Assembly (NCBI GenBank): GCA_035317605.1
Contig: DATHGT010000133.1
Location: forward strand, 1 to 64,000
From: DATHGT01 sp035317605
GTDB lineage: Bacteria; Methylomirabilota; Methylomirabilia; Rokubacteriales; CSP1-6
Direction of reading: 5' to 3'
Length of the DNA: 64,000 nt
Part shown: piece by piece, positions 33,679 through 42,879 of the stretch
How the letters are laid out: every line of letters starts with the position of its first letter
Numbering within the stretch: the stretch's first letter is position 1
Notes under the pieces: model-generated
Database searches by the model: none
What the model was told of the DNA's origin: nothing
What the model saw: only the letters and a program-made list of their open reading frames with translations
Program-made: the position numbers and the translations under genes

Positions 33679-35525
33679 CAGGCCGGGACCAGCACCTGGC
33701 GCCGCCACTCGGCCAACAGGGTCAGACCGAACAGGAGGTTGGCGTCACCGGACGCTCCCCGGAGATCCGTCCAGCTCGCCGCGGCCGCCGTCACGTCGAT
33801 GCGGTCGCGGAGGAATTCGTCGCTCTTCCAGACCCGGTCCCACGGCTCGTCGCTCTCCCGCGCCGCCTCGGCGAGCCAGTGGCCGACGGGGGCCCCGAAT
33901 CCGCGCTTGGGGATCGCGAGCACTTCCTTCGGCAGGAGGTCACCGATGGCCTGCCGGAACAGCCGCTTGGTGGCCCCTCCCGCGACGCGATATCGGTCGG
34001 GCAGCGCGAACATCCATTCCACCAGCCGATGGTCGAGCAGCGGCACCCGGCCTTCCACCGACGCGGCCATCGTCATCTTGTCGAGGAGCGGCAGCAGGTC
34101 GCCGGCCAGGTACGTGTGCAGATCGAAATACGTCCGGCGGCTGACCGCGGTGACCAGCCGCGGATCGTGGAAGATCGGCGACAGCAGAGCGTCCAGTCGC
34201 TCGGTCAGGCGCCGCGTCCAGGCCGGGTCCCTCAGCAGACGACTCATGAGATCGACACGTCCGGAGATCCGGCAGAGGTAGTCGACCACCGGGCTTCGCA
34301 GGCGCAGGGCCTGCGCGCTGCCGCCGGCCCCGAGCGCGAGGCCGGCGAGACGGCGGAGGCCCCGCGGCATCGCCTCGAGACCGCGCCGCCACGCCTGGTC
34401 ACTATAGCGGGGATAACCCCCGAACACCTCGTCGCCCCCGGTGCCGTTGAGAATGACGGTGATCCCGTCTTCGCGGGCCAGCCGCGACAGGAGCAGGGTC
34501 GGCACCGCCGCGGAATCGCAGACGGGCTCGTCGATGGAGGCGGCGACCTCGGGCAGCGCGGCGATCGCCGCCTTGGCGTCGAGGAGCAGCTCGCGATGGC
34601 GCGCGCCGTGGCGGGCGGCCACCATGCGCGCGGCCGGCCGCTCGTCGTAGAGGTGTCCCTCGAACCCGACCGAGAAGGTCCGCACCGGCTGGGTCACCTG
34701 CTCGGCCATCAGCGCGACCACGGTGCCGCTGTCCAGTCCGCCGCTGAGGAAGATGCCCAGCGGGACGTCGCTGCGCTGCTGGAGGCGAATCGCGTCGCGC
34801 AGCAGCTCCAGCAGGCGCTCCCTCGCCTCTCGCTCGTCGATCCGAGCGTCGCCGAAGCGCTCGACGTCCCAGTACCGTCGGGTCTCGATGCGGCCGTGTC
34901 GGTCGATCTTGAGGTAGTGCGCGGGCGGGAGCTTCCGGATCCCCTCGACGAGGCAGTCGGGGGCCGGGACGTACATCATGAGCAGGTACATGAGGAACGC
35001 GGTCTCGTCGATCGTGCGCCGGCCCGTCAGCTCGACGAGCGAGCGCAGCTCGGAGGAGAAGGCGAAGCGTCCGGGCTCGGCGACGTAGAACAGCGGCTTG
35101 ATGCCGAGCCGGTCGCGGGCCACGAACAGCTCGCGCTCCCGCCGGTCCCAGACGGCGAACGCGAACATGCCGTTGAGATCGGCGAGACAGGCCGGGCCCC
35201 GCTCCTCGTACAGGTGCAGCAGGACCTCGGTGTCGCTGTGCGTCCGGAACGTGTGCCGGCCGACCAAGTCGGCCCGCAGCTCGAGGAAGTTGTAGATCTC
35301 GCCGTTGAACACGATGCAGTAGCGCCCGTCCTCGCTCTCGATCGGCTGGTGCCCGCCCTTGACGTCGATGATCGAGAGGCGGCGGATGCCGAAGGTCAAC
35401 CCGCCGTCCGTGAAGCTGCCCTGATCGTCCGGGCCACGGTGCACCATCCGGTCCAGCATCGACTGCAGCGCCCGCGTCTCAGGCGGGGCGCCGTCGAACC
35501 GGTGGATCCCGGCGATCCCGCACAT
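33678..35525 (-). CDS. asnB: AsnB-type glutamine-dependent amidotransferase
   Basis: 615 residues. MCGIAG puts the glutaminase nucleophile at Cys2; HRGPDDQG and VFNGEIYNF complete the class II glutaminase domain; the synthetase PP-loop SGGLDS is at 261-266. It starts 3 bp after the heparinase-like stop and shares a base with the next glycosyltransferase. Compared with the copy at 28284-30200 the domains are the same but the sequence is clearly diverged, so they probably act on different substrates. Amidation of a sugar acid in the glycan is the likely role. Confidence 0.88.
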   Translation of the reverse strand: MCGIAGIHRFDGAPPETRALQSMLDRMVHRGPDDQGSFTDGGLTFGIRRLSIIDVKGGHQPIESEDGRYCIVFNGEIYNFLELRADLVGRHTFRTHSDTEVLLHLYEERGPACLADLNGMFAFAVWDRRERELFVARDRLGIKPLFYVAEPGRFAFSSELRSLVELTGRRTIDETAFLMYLLMMYVPAPDCLVEGIRKLPPAHYLKIDRHGRIETRRYWDVERFGDARIDEREARERLLELLRDAIRLQQRSDVPLGIFLSGGLDSGTVVALMAEQVTQPVRTFSVGFEGHLYDERPAARMVAARHGARHRELLLDAKAAIAALPEVAASIDEPVCDSAAVPTLLLSRLAREDGITVILNGTGGDEVFGGYPRYSDQAWRRGLEAMPRGLRRLAGLALGAGGSAQALRLRSPVVDYLCRISGRVDLMSRLLRDPAWTRRLTERLDALLSPIFHDPRLVTAVSRRTYFDLHTYLAGDLLPLLDKMTMAASVEGRVPLLDHRLVEWMFALPDRYRVAGGATKRLFRQAIGDLLPKEVLAIPKRGFGAPVGHWLAEAARESDEPWDRVWKSDEFLRDRIDVTAAAASWTDLRGASGDANLLFGLTLLAEWRRQVLVPA

Positions 35526-35528
35526 GGC

Positions 35529-37427
35529 TCAGCGCGCCTCCATTCCCTCGACGAGCACGGTCATCACCCGCGAGGCCGGGAGCGTCACGCGGGCCCGCAC
35601 CCGCGACGACAGCGTGGGGACAGCCTGACCATACTCCCCGTGATACCAGCCGAGCGGGAACGCGCCCCCCTCACCTCGATGATGCGACGTCTCGCACGTC
35701 GCCGGTCCGTCGGCTCCCTGGCACTGCACCAGCGCCGTGATCGTTCCAGCGGGCGTGGACACGGCGAGTCGATCCGGCGCCGCCGGCATCGGGTCGGATC
35801 CCGGCGCCCAGTGGAAGAACGCCTCGATCTCGGCCGGCCCCGAACCGGCGTAGCGGTCGTGAAGGGTGAAGCCGTCGGTGCGGCACGAGAGCGTGCGCTC
35901 GAATCGGACGCCCCGCCGCACGCGCTCGAAGCCGTCGTGGGCCACGACCACCTCGACTCCGGCGGCGCTCACCTTGACGTCGGCGCGGCAGGAGGACCTC
36001 GTGTAGGCGGGTGGGAACCATCCCAGCCAGTCGTCGGGAAATGGCTCGAACCCGTCGAGGGCTACCGAGTTGTGGGCGAAGGCCTGGACGGGGAATCGCG
36101 ATCCGGCGTCCGTCGCGTAGCTGCGGCGTCCCACGTCGACGAGCAGCGGGCGACCCTCCAGGAACGCGCAGAAGGCCCCGCTGTCGTTGTGGCCATGGCT
36201 CGGGTGATCGGGGCGGCCGGTTCGCTCGATCCGCCAGAAGATCGTCAACGGTCCCACGTCGGTGCGATACCAGCCGCTCTCCGGAAAGGCCTCGACCGAC
36301 GGCGCGGCCGATCGCTCGGCGCGCGGGGCTGCGGCGGGAGGCTCGATGAGACGGCCCCAGCCACGCGGCGGACCGGGGGCCACGAGGTCGAGCAGCCAGG
36401 GCACCGTGCAGTCCGGCGACACGTCGCCGATCCGCGGGATGTCGACGGCCCCGTCGGGCGACTCCAGCAAGAAGAACCGGCAGCGATCGAGCATGCGCCG
36501 TCGATACGGCTCCGTCAGTCGGAGGACGCCGTCGTCTCCGACCGCCTCCGCCGCGCGGTGGATCTCCGCGACGGTGCGGGTGAGCAGGAAGTGATAGTGG
36601 GAGGAGCCTTCGCGGAGAAACCCGTCCTCGGTGACCAGGCGTGGCAGCATGCGCTCGAGGAGCGCGCGTCCGAGGGACGCGTACCGGTCCTGGTCCGTGG
36701 CCGCTCCGAAGAGGTAGAGCGCTCGCGCGTTGTTGACGAGGTGGTTGTTCGTGCGGTCGCCGTGATCCTCGAGGCGCCCGGCCAGGAACGCGCCCATCTC
36801 GCCCAGCGCGCCCACCAGCCGGCGCTCGGCGTCGGAGTTTCGCGGCGAGCACGCGCGCGTCGCCGACAGGAACACCAGCGCGTTGGCGATGCGCTCGGAC
36901 ACCGAGTAGCTTTCCCAGGCCGGCGCGCCCGGGCGCGGCGGGCCACAGCGCTCGACCCACTGGAGCATGCGGTCCAGGATCCACATGGGGAGTTGTGGGC
37001 AGGAGTGCGTGGCGAGCAGGCGAAGCGCCCATCCCCAGCGGTGCAGGGCCAGGACGTCTTCGAGCTCCGCGAATTCGGCCGCCCACTCGGGGGCCGGCAC
37101 CGCCGAGACGCTGGTGGTGACCAGCGGGAGATCCACCGGCGGGGGACACGCGACGTCACCACCGTTGACCGGCCACGGCCGAGCGAACCCGCGGAGGAAC
37201 GACGCGCTCATCGCGGTCGGGGCACCGGAGGGCGGAAGCCCGTCCATGGCCGACCGGCCCGCCCGGCCCTGACGAAATGCGCGGCGGCGCTCGAGCAAGC
37301 GCAGCCCCTCGCGGACGGTATGGACGCCCCAGCCCAGGCGCCGCTCGGCGATCACGCGGCGGAGATAGTTCCGCCATTCCGGTGTCGTGAACACCTGAAG
37401 TCGCGAGGGGCGCCGGAGCGGAGTCAC
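35529..37427 (-). CDS. Heparinase II/III-like protein
   Basis: 632 residues from a GTG at 37427 that overlaps the upstream stop (GTGA). Residues about 100-340 form an alpha/alpha-toroid-like region (WGWALRLLATH; R-T-N-N-H-L-V-N-N), and residues about 380-632 a beta-sandwich with HPSHGHNDSGAF and Y-A-T-D motifs, as in heparinase II/III family uronate lyases found in polysaccharide clusters. No signal peptide is evident. It could trim the polymer by beta-elimination or act in synthesis as suspected for homologues beside AsnB genes. Presence implies uronic acid residues in the glycan; that is inference. Confidence 0.8.
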   Translation of the reverse strand: MTPLRRPSRLQVFTTPEWRNYLRRVIAERRLGWGVHTVREGLRLLERRRAFRQGRAGRSAMDGLPPSGAPTAMSASFLRGFARPWPVNGGDVACPPPVDLPLVTTSVSAVPAPEWAAEFAELEDVLALHRWGWALRLLATHSCPQLPMWILDRMLQWVERCGPPRPGAPAWESYSVSERIANALVFLSATRACSPRNSDAERRLVGALGEMGAFLAGRLEDHGDRTNNHLVNNARALYLFGAATDQDRYASLGRALLERMLPRLVTEDGFLREGSSHYHFLLTRTVAEIHRAAEAVGDDGVLRLTEPYRRRMLDRCRFFLLESPDGAVDIPRIGDVSPDCTVPWLLDLVAPGPPRGWGRLIEPPAAAPRAERSAAPSVEAFPESGWYRTDVGPLTIFWRIERTGRPDHPSHGHNDSGAFCAFLEGRPLLVDVGRRSYATDAGSRFPVQAFAHNSVALDGFEPFPDDWLGWFPPAYTRSSCRADVKVSAAGVEVVVAHDGFERVRRGVRFERTLSCRTDGFTLHDRYAGSGPAEIEAFFHWAPGSDPMPAAPDRLAVSTPAGTITALVQCQGADGPATCETSHHRGEGGAFPLGWYHGEYGQAVPTLSSRVRARVTLPASRVMTVLVEGMEAR

Positions 37428-39409
37428 AGGAGGCCCCGAGCCGTCAGGAAGCCGACGAGGCGGTCGTCGGCTCGGCCGTCGAGGACGTGGAACGTCCGGC
37501 GGAGCGCGGCCGGCCAAGCGGCCCGCAGCCGCGCGAGCACGGCCGGATCGAGCAACGCCTCGAGCGCCTCCGCCAGTCCGGCGGCGGAGTGCGCGAAGAG
37601 CGCGGCGTCCTTCATGTCGACCAGCGGCCCGATGTTGACGATCGCTCGATTGTCGAACACCACCGGTGGCCGGCCGAGGGCGATCGCCTCGAGGCCGGTC
37701 GTCGAATTGGTGAGCACCACCGCGTCGCTCGCGCGGATGTGTGCGTGGAGGTCGCTGTCGACGCCGAGGAGCCGCCAGCCGTGGCGCGGGCGGCCGCCGA
37801 AGAGACGCTGCACGTCGGCCGCGATGGGACAGTGATAGTGCGGCTTGAACAGGAGCACGAACTCCCCGGCTCCGTCGGCGGTGGCGCCGGCCAGCGCCTC
37901 GAGCAGGGCGAGCGAGTCGTCCCGGTCGCTGGAGCCGGCCACCAGCAGGATGCGGCGCTCGAGGGGCAGATCAAGGCTCGCCCTCGCCTCGCGCGCGGGA
38001 GCCGCCTCGACCCTGAGCATGTTGTAGCGGACCGCGCCCACGACCTCGGATCGCGTCTCGGGATAGCCGGTCGCCCGCATGATCTGAAGGGGCCAGTCCC
38101 CGGTCGCCAGGTAGTAGTCGGGCAGCGGCGTGTCGAGCCGGTCGTGGCCGGCGAGCGCCCGCTCGATTTCACCCTTGGCGAAGAAGAACATGAGCGTGTT
38201 CGACGACACGGTCGTGTGCTGAAAGGCGACCGTGCGGGTCGCGGTCCCCGACGCCGCGTGCCAGATCGCGCGCTCCATGGGCTGGAACTCGCAGGGGTGC
38301 AGCACGAACGAGGGCCGGTGGGCGATCATCAGCCGACGCATGGCGGCGGCGAGCACGAGGTTCGTCGGCAGCTCGAAGCCCGTGAAGCTGCGGTCCAACT
38401 CCTCGCGCCACAGCGGCGTCACGTCCCACTCCGCGAAGTGAGCCGACAGACGGCGCCGCAACCTCCGATAGTGCCACGTCCATCGGAGCCCATCCGCTCC
38501 GGCCAGCGCGGAGCATAGCTCGCCGACGGTGGCGAACAACAGGACCGGCACGATCCGTCCGTGATCGAACGCCCGCCGGATGTTCCGACGGCGCCGGAGC
38601 AGGCGCCACGGCCACAGAGTGAGCAGCACCACCTGCCACATCGGCCCCCGGCTGCGCAGGGCCGGGAACACCGGCTCGAGGTTCCGCTCGCGGACGACCT
38701 CCGAGTCGGCCGCCTCGTACAGCACGGGGTATCGGCTGAACACCACCGAGCGCACCGCCGAATCCGGCCGGGGACGGCGGAGACCGATCATGGCCAGCAC
38801 CAGACGGTTGCCGAGCGTCTGGATGCCCCATGCCGTGCGCATGGCCACGAAGCGCAACCAGAAATGCCTGAGACCGCTCAGCCGGGTACGAAGTCCCCGG
38901 CCGCGGGCCGGCCGTCTCGTCATCTCCTCGACCGCCAGCCCCCGCGCGCGCAGTCCGGACACCAGGCAGGCGGCCAGAGATCCGTCGACCAAGTCGAGCC
39001 GGGCACGTGGGAATCCGCGGCGGGCCAGCACCCCCTCGACCAGGAGCAGGGCGTAGAGCCGGTTGAGGAAGGGCGTCCTCAGCGGGCTCTTCTCACACGC
39101 ATCGGTGAACCACCACGCGCTCGTGCCGTCCCGCTCGAGCAGCGTCAACAGCGAGGGGCCGGCCCCGATGCGCTGACGGACGGCCTCGTCGAGAAACGCG
39201 GGGTAGAGCCCGCGCAGCTGCTCGAGCGCCCGCTCGGAGACGTCCTCGACGGGAAGGACCGTGGCGCTCGCGCGGGTCAGGGCTTCGGCGAGGTGGGCCA
39301 CGTAGAGGCTCGGGACGATCCCGAGGGGAAGGATCGTCACCGGACCCCGGTCCGACGGAATCCCCGCCGGATCGAGGTGATCGACGATGAGCAAGAGGGG
39401 CTCGCTCAC
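37424..39409 (-). CDS. GT-B-like surface carbohydrate biosynthesis protein
   Basis: 661 residues, GTG start overlapping the HAD-phosphatase stop. The N-terminal third is not recognised. The C-terminal half resembles the GT-B-like surface-carbohydrate biosynthesis/capsule-type transferases: L-L-V-A-G-S-S-D-R-D, V-L-L-F-K-P-H-Y-H and N-S-T-T-G-L-E-A-I-A-L-G-R-P-P-V-V-F-D. Basic stretches around residues 165-290 suggest membrane contact. Proteins of this sort often accompany nonulosonic acid or Kdo-like sugars. It is in the same family type as 49810-51738 but only distantly similar. Confidence 0.65.
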   Translation of the reverse strand: MSEPLLLIVDHLDPAGIPSDRGPVTILPLGIVPSLYVAHLAEALTRASATVLPVEDVSERALEQLRGLYPAFLDEAVRQRIGAGPSLLTLLERDGTSAWWFTDACEKSPLRTPFLNRLYALLLVEGVLARRGFPRARLDLVDGSLAACLVSGLRARGLAVEEMTRRPARGRGLRTRLSGLRHFWLRFVAMRTAWGIQTLGNRLVLAMIGLRRPRPDSAVRSVVFSRYPVLYEAADSEVVRERNLEPVFPALRSRGPMWQVVLLTLWPWRLLRRRRNIRRAFDHGRIVPVLLFATVGELCSALAGADGLRWTWHYRRLRRRLSAHFAEWDVTPLWREELDRSFTGFELPTNLVLAAAMRRLMIAHRPSFVLHPCEFQPMERAIWHAASGTATRTVAFQHTTVSSNTLMFFFAKGEIERALAGHDRLDTPLPDYYLATGDWPLQIMRATGYPETRSEVVGAVRYNMLRVEAAPAREARASLDLPLERRILLVAGSSDRDDSLALLEALAGATADGAGEFVLLFKPHYHCPIAADVQRLFGGRPRHGWRLLGVDSDLHAHIRASDAVVLTNSTTGLEAIALGRPPVVFDNRAIVNIGPLVDMKDAALFAHSAAGLAEALEALLDPAVLARLRAAWPAALRRTFHVLDGRADDRLVGFLTARGLL

Positions 39410-40050
39410 CGTTCTCCCAGACCGACGAGCGCGGCGGAGAGCGAGCGCAGGTCGTCGACGACGGTGACCTCGGCCGGGAAGGGCGAGGCGGTCCCCGGCG
39501 GCACGCGCCCCACGAACGAGACTCCGGCGTCGCGGGCGCCCGTGAAGTCGCTCCAGGCGTCCCCGACCATCACCACCGTGGTCCGGTCGAACCCCGCGGT
39601 GCCGAGGATGCCGCGGATGATCTCCGCCTTGCTCGCCGGGCTGCCGAATACCGCCTTGAAGTACGGGTCCAGACGGCGACGCGCGACGATACGCGCCAGC
39701 TCGGCGTCGGGCGTGCCCGACGCGACGTAGAGCGGCATGGGGGCGGTCTCCAGGAATTCGCGCGCGCCGTGAACGAGCGGGACCGCCACCACCTGGTCTT
39801 CGACCAGCGCGGAAAACCGCTCCCCCAGCTCGTGCTCTTCCCCGGGACCGAGGGGACGACGCAGGATCTCGCGATACGCGTAGCGGAATTTCTCGAAGCG
39901 CGAGATGCCGACGTGTCGCCGATGGTAGGCCACCACCGCTTCCGCGGCGTCCGGACCCCAGGGCGCGAAGAGCGCGCGGAACGCCTCGGTCTTGACGTCG
40001 GCCGACTCGACGATGACGCCGTCGAAGTCGAGCACGACGGCTTGAATCAC
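39406..40050 (-). CDS. HAD-superfamily phosphatase
   Basis: 214 residues, GTG start at 40050 overlapping the upstream stop. Motif I is D8-F-D10-G-V-I; motif II lies in Y-V-A-S-G-T-P; a conserved Lys (ASKAEI) and motif IV V-G-D-A-W-S-D follow. The cap (residues about 18-85) is of the phosphoglycolate-phosphatase/beta-phosphoglucomutase type. In this setting it could remove phosphate from a sugar-phosphate intermediate, for instance a nonulosonate-9-phosphate, although PseI needs no such step. Confidence 0.78.
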   Translation of the reverse strand: MIQAVVLDFDGVIVESADVKTEAFRALFAPWGPDAAEAVVAYHRRHVGISRFEKFRYAYREILRRPLGPGEEHELGERFSALVEDQVVAVPLVHGAREFLETAPMPLYVASGTPDAELARIVARRRLDPYFKAVFGSPASKAEIIRGILGTAGFDRTTVVMVGDAWSDFTGARDAGVSFVGRVPPGTASPFPAEVTVVDDLRSLSAALVGLGER

Positions 40051-40817
40051 ACGCTGGCTCCGCGACGCTCGTCGCCCCGGCCCGTCAGCAGGTCCGAGGG
40101 CACGCCGAGCTCGAGGCGGACGTTCTCCTCGCGGGCGTCGGCCGACCGGTGCGCCGCGAACACGGTGAAGGCGAGACGCTCGTACGGCGTCACCGCGGTA
40201 CGGGAGGGGGGGCCCCAGTACCCATAGCCGACCAGCATATCGGGGCCGAGCCCGGCCAGCAGCCCGATCGCCTCGTGGACATTGAACACCACGTAGTTCG
40301 CCACTTCGGCACCCGGGTCGTCGCCCTCGAACACGATGCGCTGGCGGCTCACCGCGGGGTCCGTCGTCCCCGCCCCATCCGTCAGCCGGAGCGACAGGAT
40401 CAGGAGACCGCCCGGCGCGACGCAGGCCCACAGGCTCCGGATCGTCTCGATCGGCGCGAGGTTCCAGTCCACGCAGCTCAACGACACCACCCACTGAAAC
40501 CGCGCGGAGCCGCTCGGCGTCGTTCCCACGTCGGCACAGATGAAGGTCTGCCAGGGGCGGGCGCGGCCCTGGGCCACGGAGATAGCCTGGGGATTGACGT
40601 CGACCCCCACGTACCGATCGAGCGTGGAGAACCGCTCCTGAAGGGCCAGTCCGAGCCCGCCGGCGGCGCAGCCGGCGTCGAGCACCGAGCGGGGCGGCCC
40701 GAACCTGGCCGCGACCTGTTCGAAGACCGTCCGCTCGGAGGGATAGAACTCCTCCCAGCGGAGCCGGTGGCCTCCGTAGAACCGGGCGATCTCGTCGGTG
40801 CGATACGTCTTGTTCAT
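40047..40817 (-). CDS. SAM-dependent methyltransferase
   Basis: 256 residues; ATG at 40817 overlaps the epimerase stop. VLDAGCAAGGLGLAL is motif I, followed by Y-V-G-V-D-V-N-P-Q-A and a W-V-V-S-L-S-C-V-D-W motif. The N-terminal FYGGHRLRWEEFY segment is a substrate lid common in small sugar methyltransferases. It is coupled to an epimerase upstream and a HAD phosphatase downstream. Substrate unknown. Confidence 0.75.
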   Translation of the reverse strand: MNKTYRTDEIARFYGGHRLRWEEFYPSERTVFEQVAARFGPPRSVLDAGCAAGGLGLALQERFSTLDRYVGVDVNPQAISVAQGRARPWQTFICADVGTTPSGSARFQWVVSLSCVDWNLAPIETIRSLWACVAPGGLLILSLRLTDGAGTTDPAVSRQRIVFEGDDPGAEVANYVVFNVHEAIGLLAGLGPDMLVGYGYWGPPSRTAVTPYERLAFTVFAAHRSADAREENVRLELGVPSDLLTGRGDERRGASV

Positions 40818-41719
40818 TTCGCCTCGAGCCCCGCGGCCCGCTCGCGACCACCGACGACCTCGTACATGTCGGCGAGACACTGTAGGAGCCCTTGGCCGAG
40901 ATCGAGATACGAGGTGCCGACCAGCTTCTGGGCCACCTTCGGCGTGAAGGAATAGGGAGTCAACCGATAGTGCACGTCGTCGTCGGAGACGGGCTGGAAG
41001 TGGATCTCGACGCGATTGTCGAGGATCTCGCGGATCATCTCCAGCAGCTCGGCGAACTTCATCCGGTGCGGACCCGTGATCAGGCAGTGCGTGTTCGCGA
41101 ACTCGTCGGCCAGGGCCTGCACGCTGAGGCACGCCGCGTCCTTCACGTGCACGTATTCCCGCATCTCCTCCCCCGTTCCCTGGCACACGATCCGGCCCGT
41201 GGTCAGCGCCTGGTGCAGATACCGGTAGACGCTGTTGCGCCCATCGGCACGGGGGCCGTAGACGGTCCCGTAGCGCAGGATCGTGTACCCCAGGCCGTAG
41301 CGACGCGCGTACTCTTCGATGTAGAGCTCGGCCGACTGCTTGCTACAGCGATAGAACCCGCCGGCCCGGCTGTACACGTAGACCGTGCTCGCGTAGACGT
41401 ACCGCTGGAGCTGCCGTTGCACGGCGGCCTCGAGCAGGATCGCGTTGCCCAGGACGTTCTGCTTGACCGTGTCGATGGGGCGTTCGGCCGCCGCGTCGAG
41501 ATCGGCGATGCCCGCGAAGTTGTACGCGCACTGCGCCGCTTCGAGGGCGCGGTCCACGGCCACCGGATCGAGGACGTCGGCGACGATCATCTTCTGCGTC
41601 GGTCGCCGATAGGGCGACGGGGTGACGTCGAAGAGGCTGACCTGGTGGCCGGCATCGGTGAGGGCGTCGGCGACGTGGCTGCCGAGATAGCCGCTGCCCC
41701 CAAAAACGACGACGTTCAT
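40814..41719 (-). CDS. NAD-dependent sugar epimerase/dehydratase (extended SDR)
   Basis: 301 residues; ATG at 41719 overlaps the aminotransferase stop. NAD-binding FGGSGYLGS (6-14), a catalytic Tyr-Lys pair Y123-x3-K127 (FYRCSKQSA) and R-Y-G-T-V-Y-G-P are typical of nucleotide-sugar SDRs. It could be an epimerase, reductase or dehydratase acting on an NDP-sugar. Together with the neighbouring aminotransferase and oxidoreductase it suggests synthesis of a further unusual sugar. Confidence 0.82.
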   Translation of the reverse strand: MNVVVFGGSGYLGSHVADALTDAGHQVSLFDVTPSPYRRPTQKMIVADVLDPVAVDRALEAAQCAYNFAGIADLDAAAERPIDTVKQNVLGNAILLEAAVQRQLQRYVYASTVYVYSRAGGFYRCSKQSAELYIEEYARRYGLGYTILRYGTVYGPRADGRNSVYRYLHQALTTGRIVCQGTGEEMREYVHVKDAACLSVQALADEFANTHCLITGPHRMKFAELLEMIREILDNRVEIHFQPVSDDDVHYRLTPYSFTPKVAQKLVGTSYLDLGQGLLQCLADMYEVVGGRERAAGLEAK

Positions 41720-42810
41720 CGGGCCATTCTCTGCTCGACGGCCTCCTGGACCACCGCCTCGAGGGCGCTGACGAATCCCGCCATGATCTCGGCGTCGCCC
41801 AAGGTCACCCGAATGCAATCCTGGACCGCCGGCGCGCCGAAGGGACCTCGGACGAGATAGCCGCGGCCGCGCAGCGCATCGACGATCACCGCCGGGCTCA
41901 CGCTTCCGGGAAGCCGCACGAGCTGGAAGTTCGTCGGGCAGCCCGGCACGTCGAGACCCAGACGGGTCGCCCCCTCGCAGAGCACTCGACGGCCCTCCTC
42001 GATCTCGCGCCGGAACGCCTCACCCATCTCGGGGTGATCGAGCACGTAGCACCCCAGACTGATCGCCACGCTGTTGACCTCGTAGGATCCGCGAACCCTC
42101 CGGACCGCGTCCACGATCCCGGGGTTCCCGGCCAGGTAGCCGAGCCGGAGCCCGGCCAGGCCGCCGACCTTGGAGAACGTCCGCGTCACGACGACGTTGT
42201 CGAACTCCGTGACCAGGGACAGGGCGGTGATGGGATGGAACGGAAAGTACGCCTCGTCGACGATGAACAGGGCGCCGACGGCGGCGGCGGCCGACGCGAC
42301 CTCACGCAGCTCCGCGAGGCTGACCACGGTCCCCGTCGGCTGGTCAGGATTCGGCAGCGCGACCAGCCGGGGACGCTGCCGGACCTTCGAGATGAGCAGG
42401 TCCAGGTCCAGCCGGCGGTCGCGACCGTACGCCACCGTGTCGGGCACCGCCTGGAACATTCGCGTGTAGATGGCGTACATGGCGTAGGTCGGGTCCGGCG
42501 TGACGACCCGATCACCCGGCCGGACGTAGGCATGGAACAGCACGCGGATCGCCGCGTCGGACCCCGGCGTCAGATGAAGATGGTCGACGGGAAGCTCGAG
42601 CTCACGACTCAGACGGGCGTAGAGCGGCGAAGGATCCGGATACGCGCACAGCGTCTCCGGCGTGATCTCCGACAGCATCGCACGCACTGTCGGCTCGGGA
42701 AACGGCGTGACCCGCTCGTTCCGGTCCAGGCGCACGAAGGCCAGGCGCTCGGCCATGGCGTCGTCGACGCGGTGGATGGCGAGAAGGTGAGGATTGGGTT
42801 CCGGCCTCAT
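41716..42810 (-). CDS. PLP-dependent class I/II aminotransferase (HisC-like)
   Basis: 364 residues. The ATG at 42810 is fixed by a strong AAGGAGGA ribosome-binding site 5 bases upstream; a 17-codon extension is rejected. The fold type I elements are Y-P-D-P-S-P-L-Y, P-N-P-D-Q-P-T-G, D185-E-A-Y and the Schiff-base Lys K214 in RTFSKVGGLAGLRLGY. It resembles histidinol-phosphate aminotransferase but has no histidine-pathway neighbours apart from the glycan-linked HisH/HisF, so it more likely makes an amino acid or amino-compound substituent for the glycan. Confidence 0.78.
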   Translation of the reverse strand: MRPEPNPHLLAIHRVDDAMAERLAFVRLDRNERVTPFPEPTVRAMLSEITPETLCAYPDPSPLYARLSRELELPVDHLHLTPGSDAAIRVLFHAYVRPGDRVVTPDPTYAMYAIYTRMFQAVPDTVAYGRDRRLDLDLLISKVRQRPRLVALPNPDQPTGTVVSLAELREVASAAAAVGALFIVDEAYFPFHPITALSLVTEFDNVVVTRTFSKVGGLAGLRLGYLAGNPGIVDAVRRVRGSYEVNSVAISLGCYVLDHPEMGEAFRREIEEGRRVLCEGATRLGLDVPGCPTNFQLVRLPGSVSPAVIVDALRGRGYLVRGPFGAPAVQDCIRVTLGDAEIMAGFVSALEAVVQEAVEQRMAR

Positions 42811-42879
42811 GCGTCCTCCTTCATGATCGGAAAGTGACCGCGGTGCCGCGGGTCGACCCATCGCGCCGGCACGCCCGCG

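Noticed and set aside
33879..37835. 1318-residue plus-strand open frame
   Set aside because: Antisense to three genuine genes (asnB-like, heparinase-like, GT-B-like); composition typical of a shadow frame.
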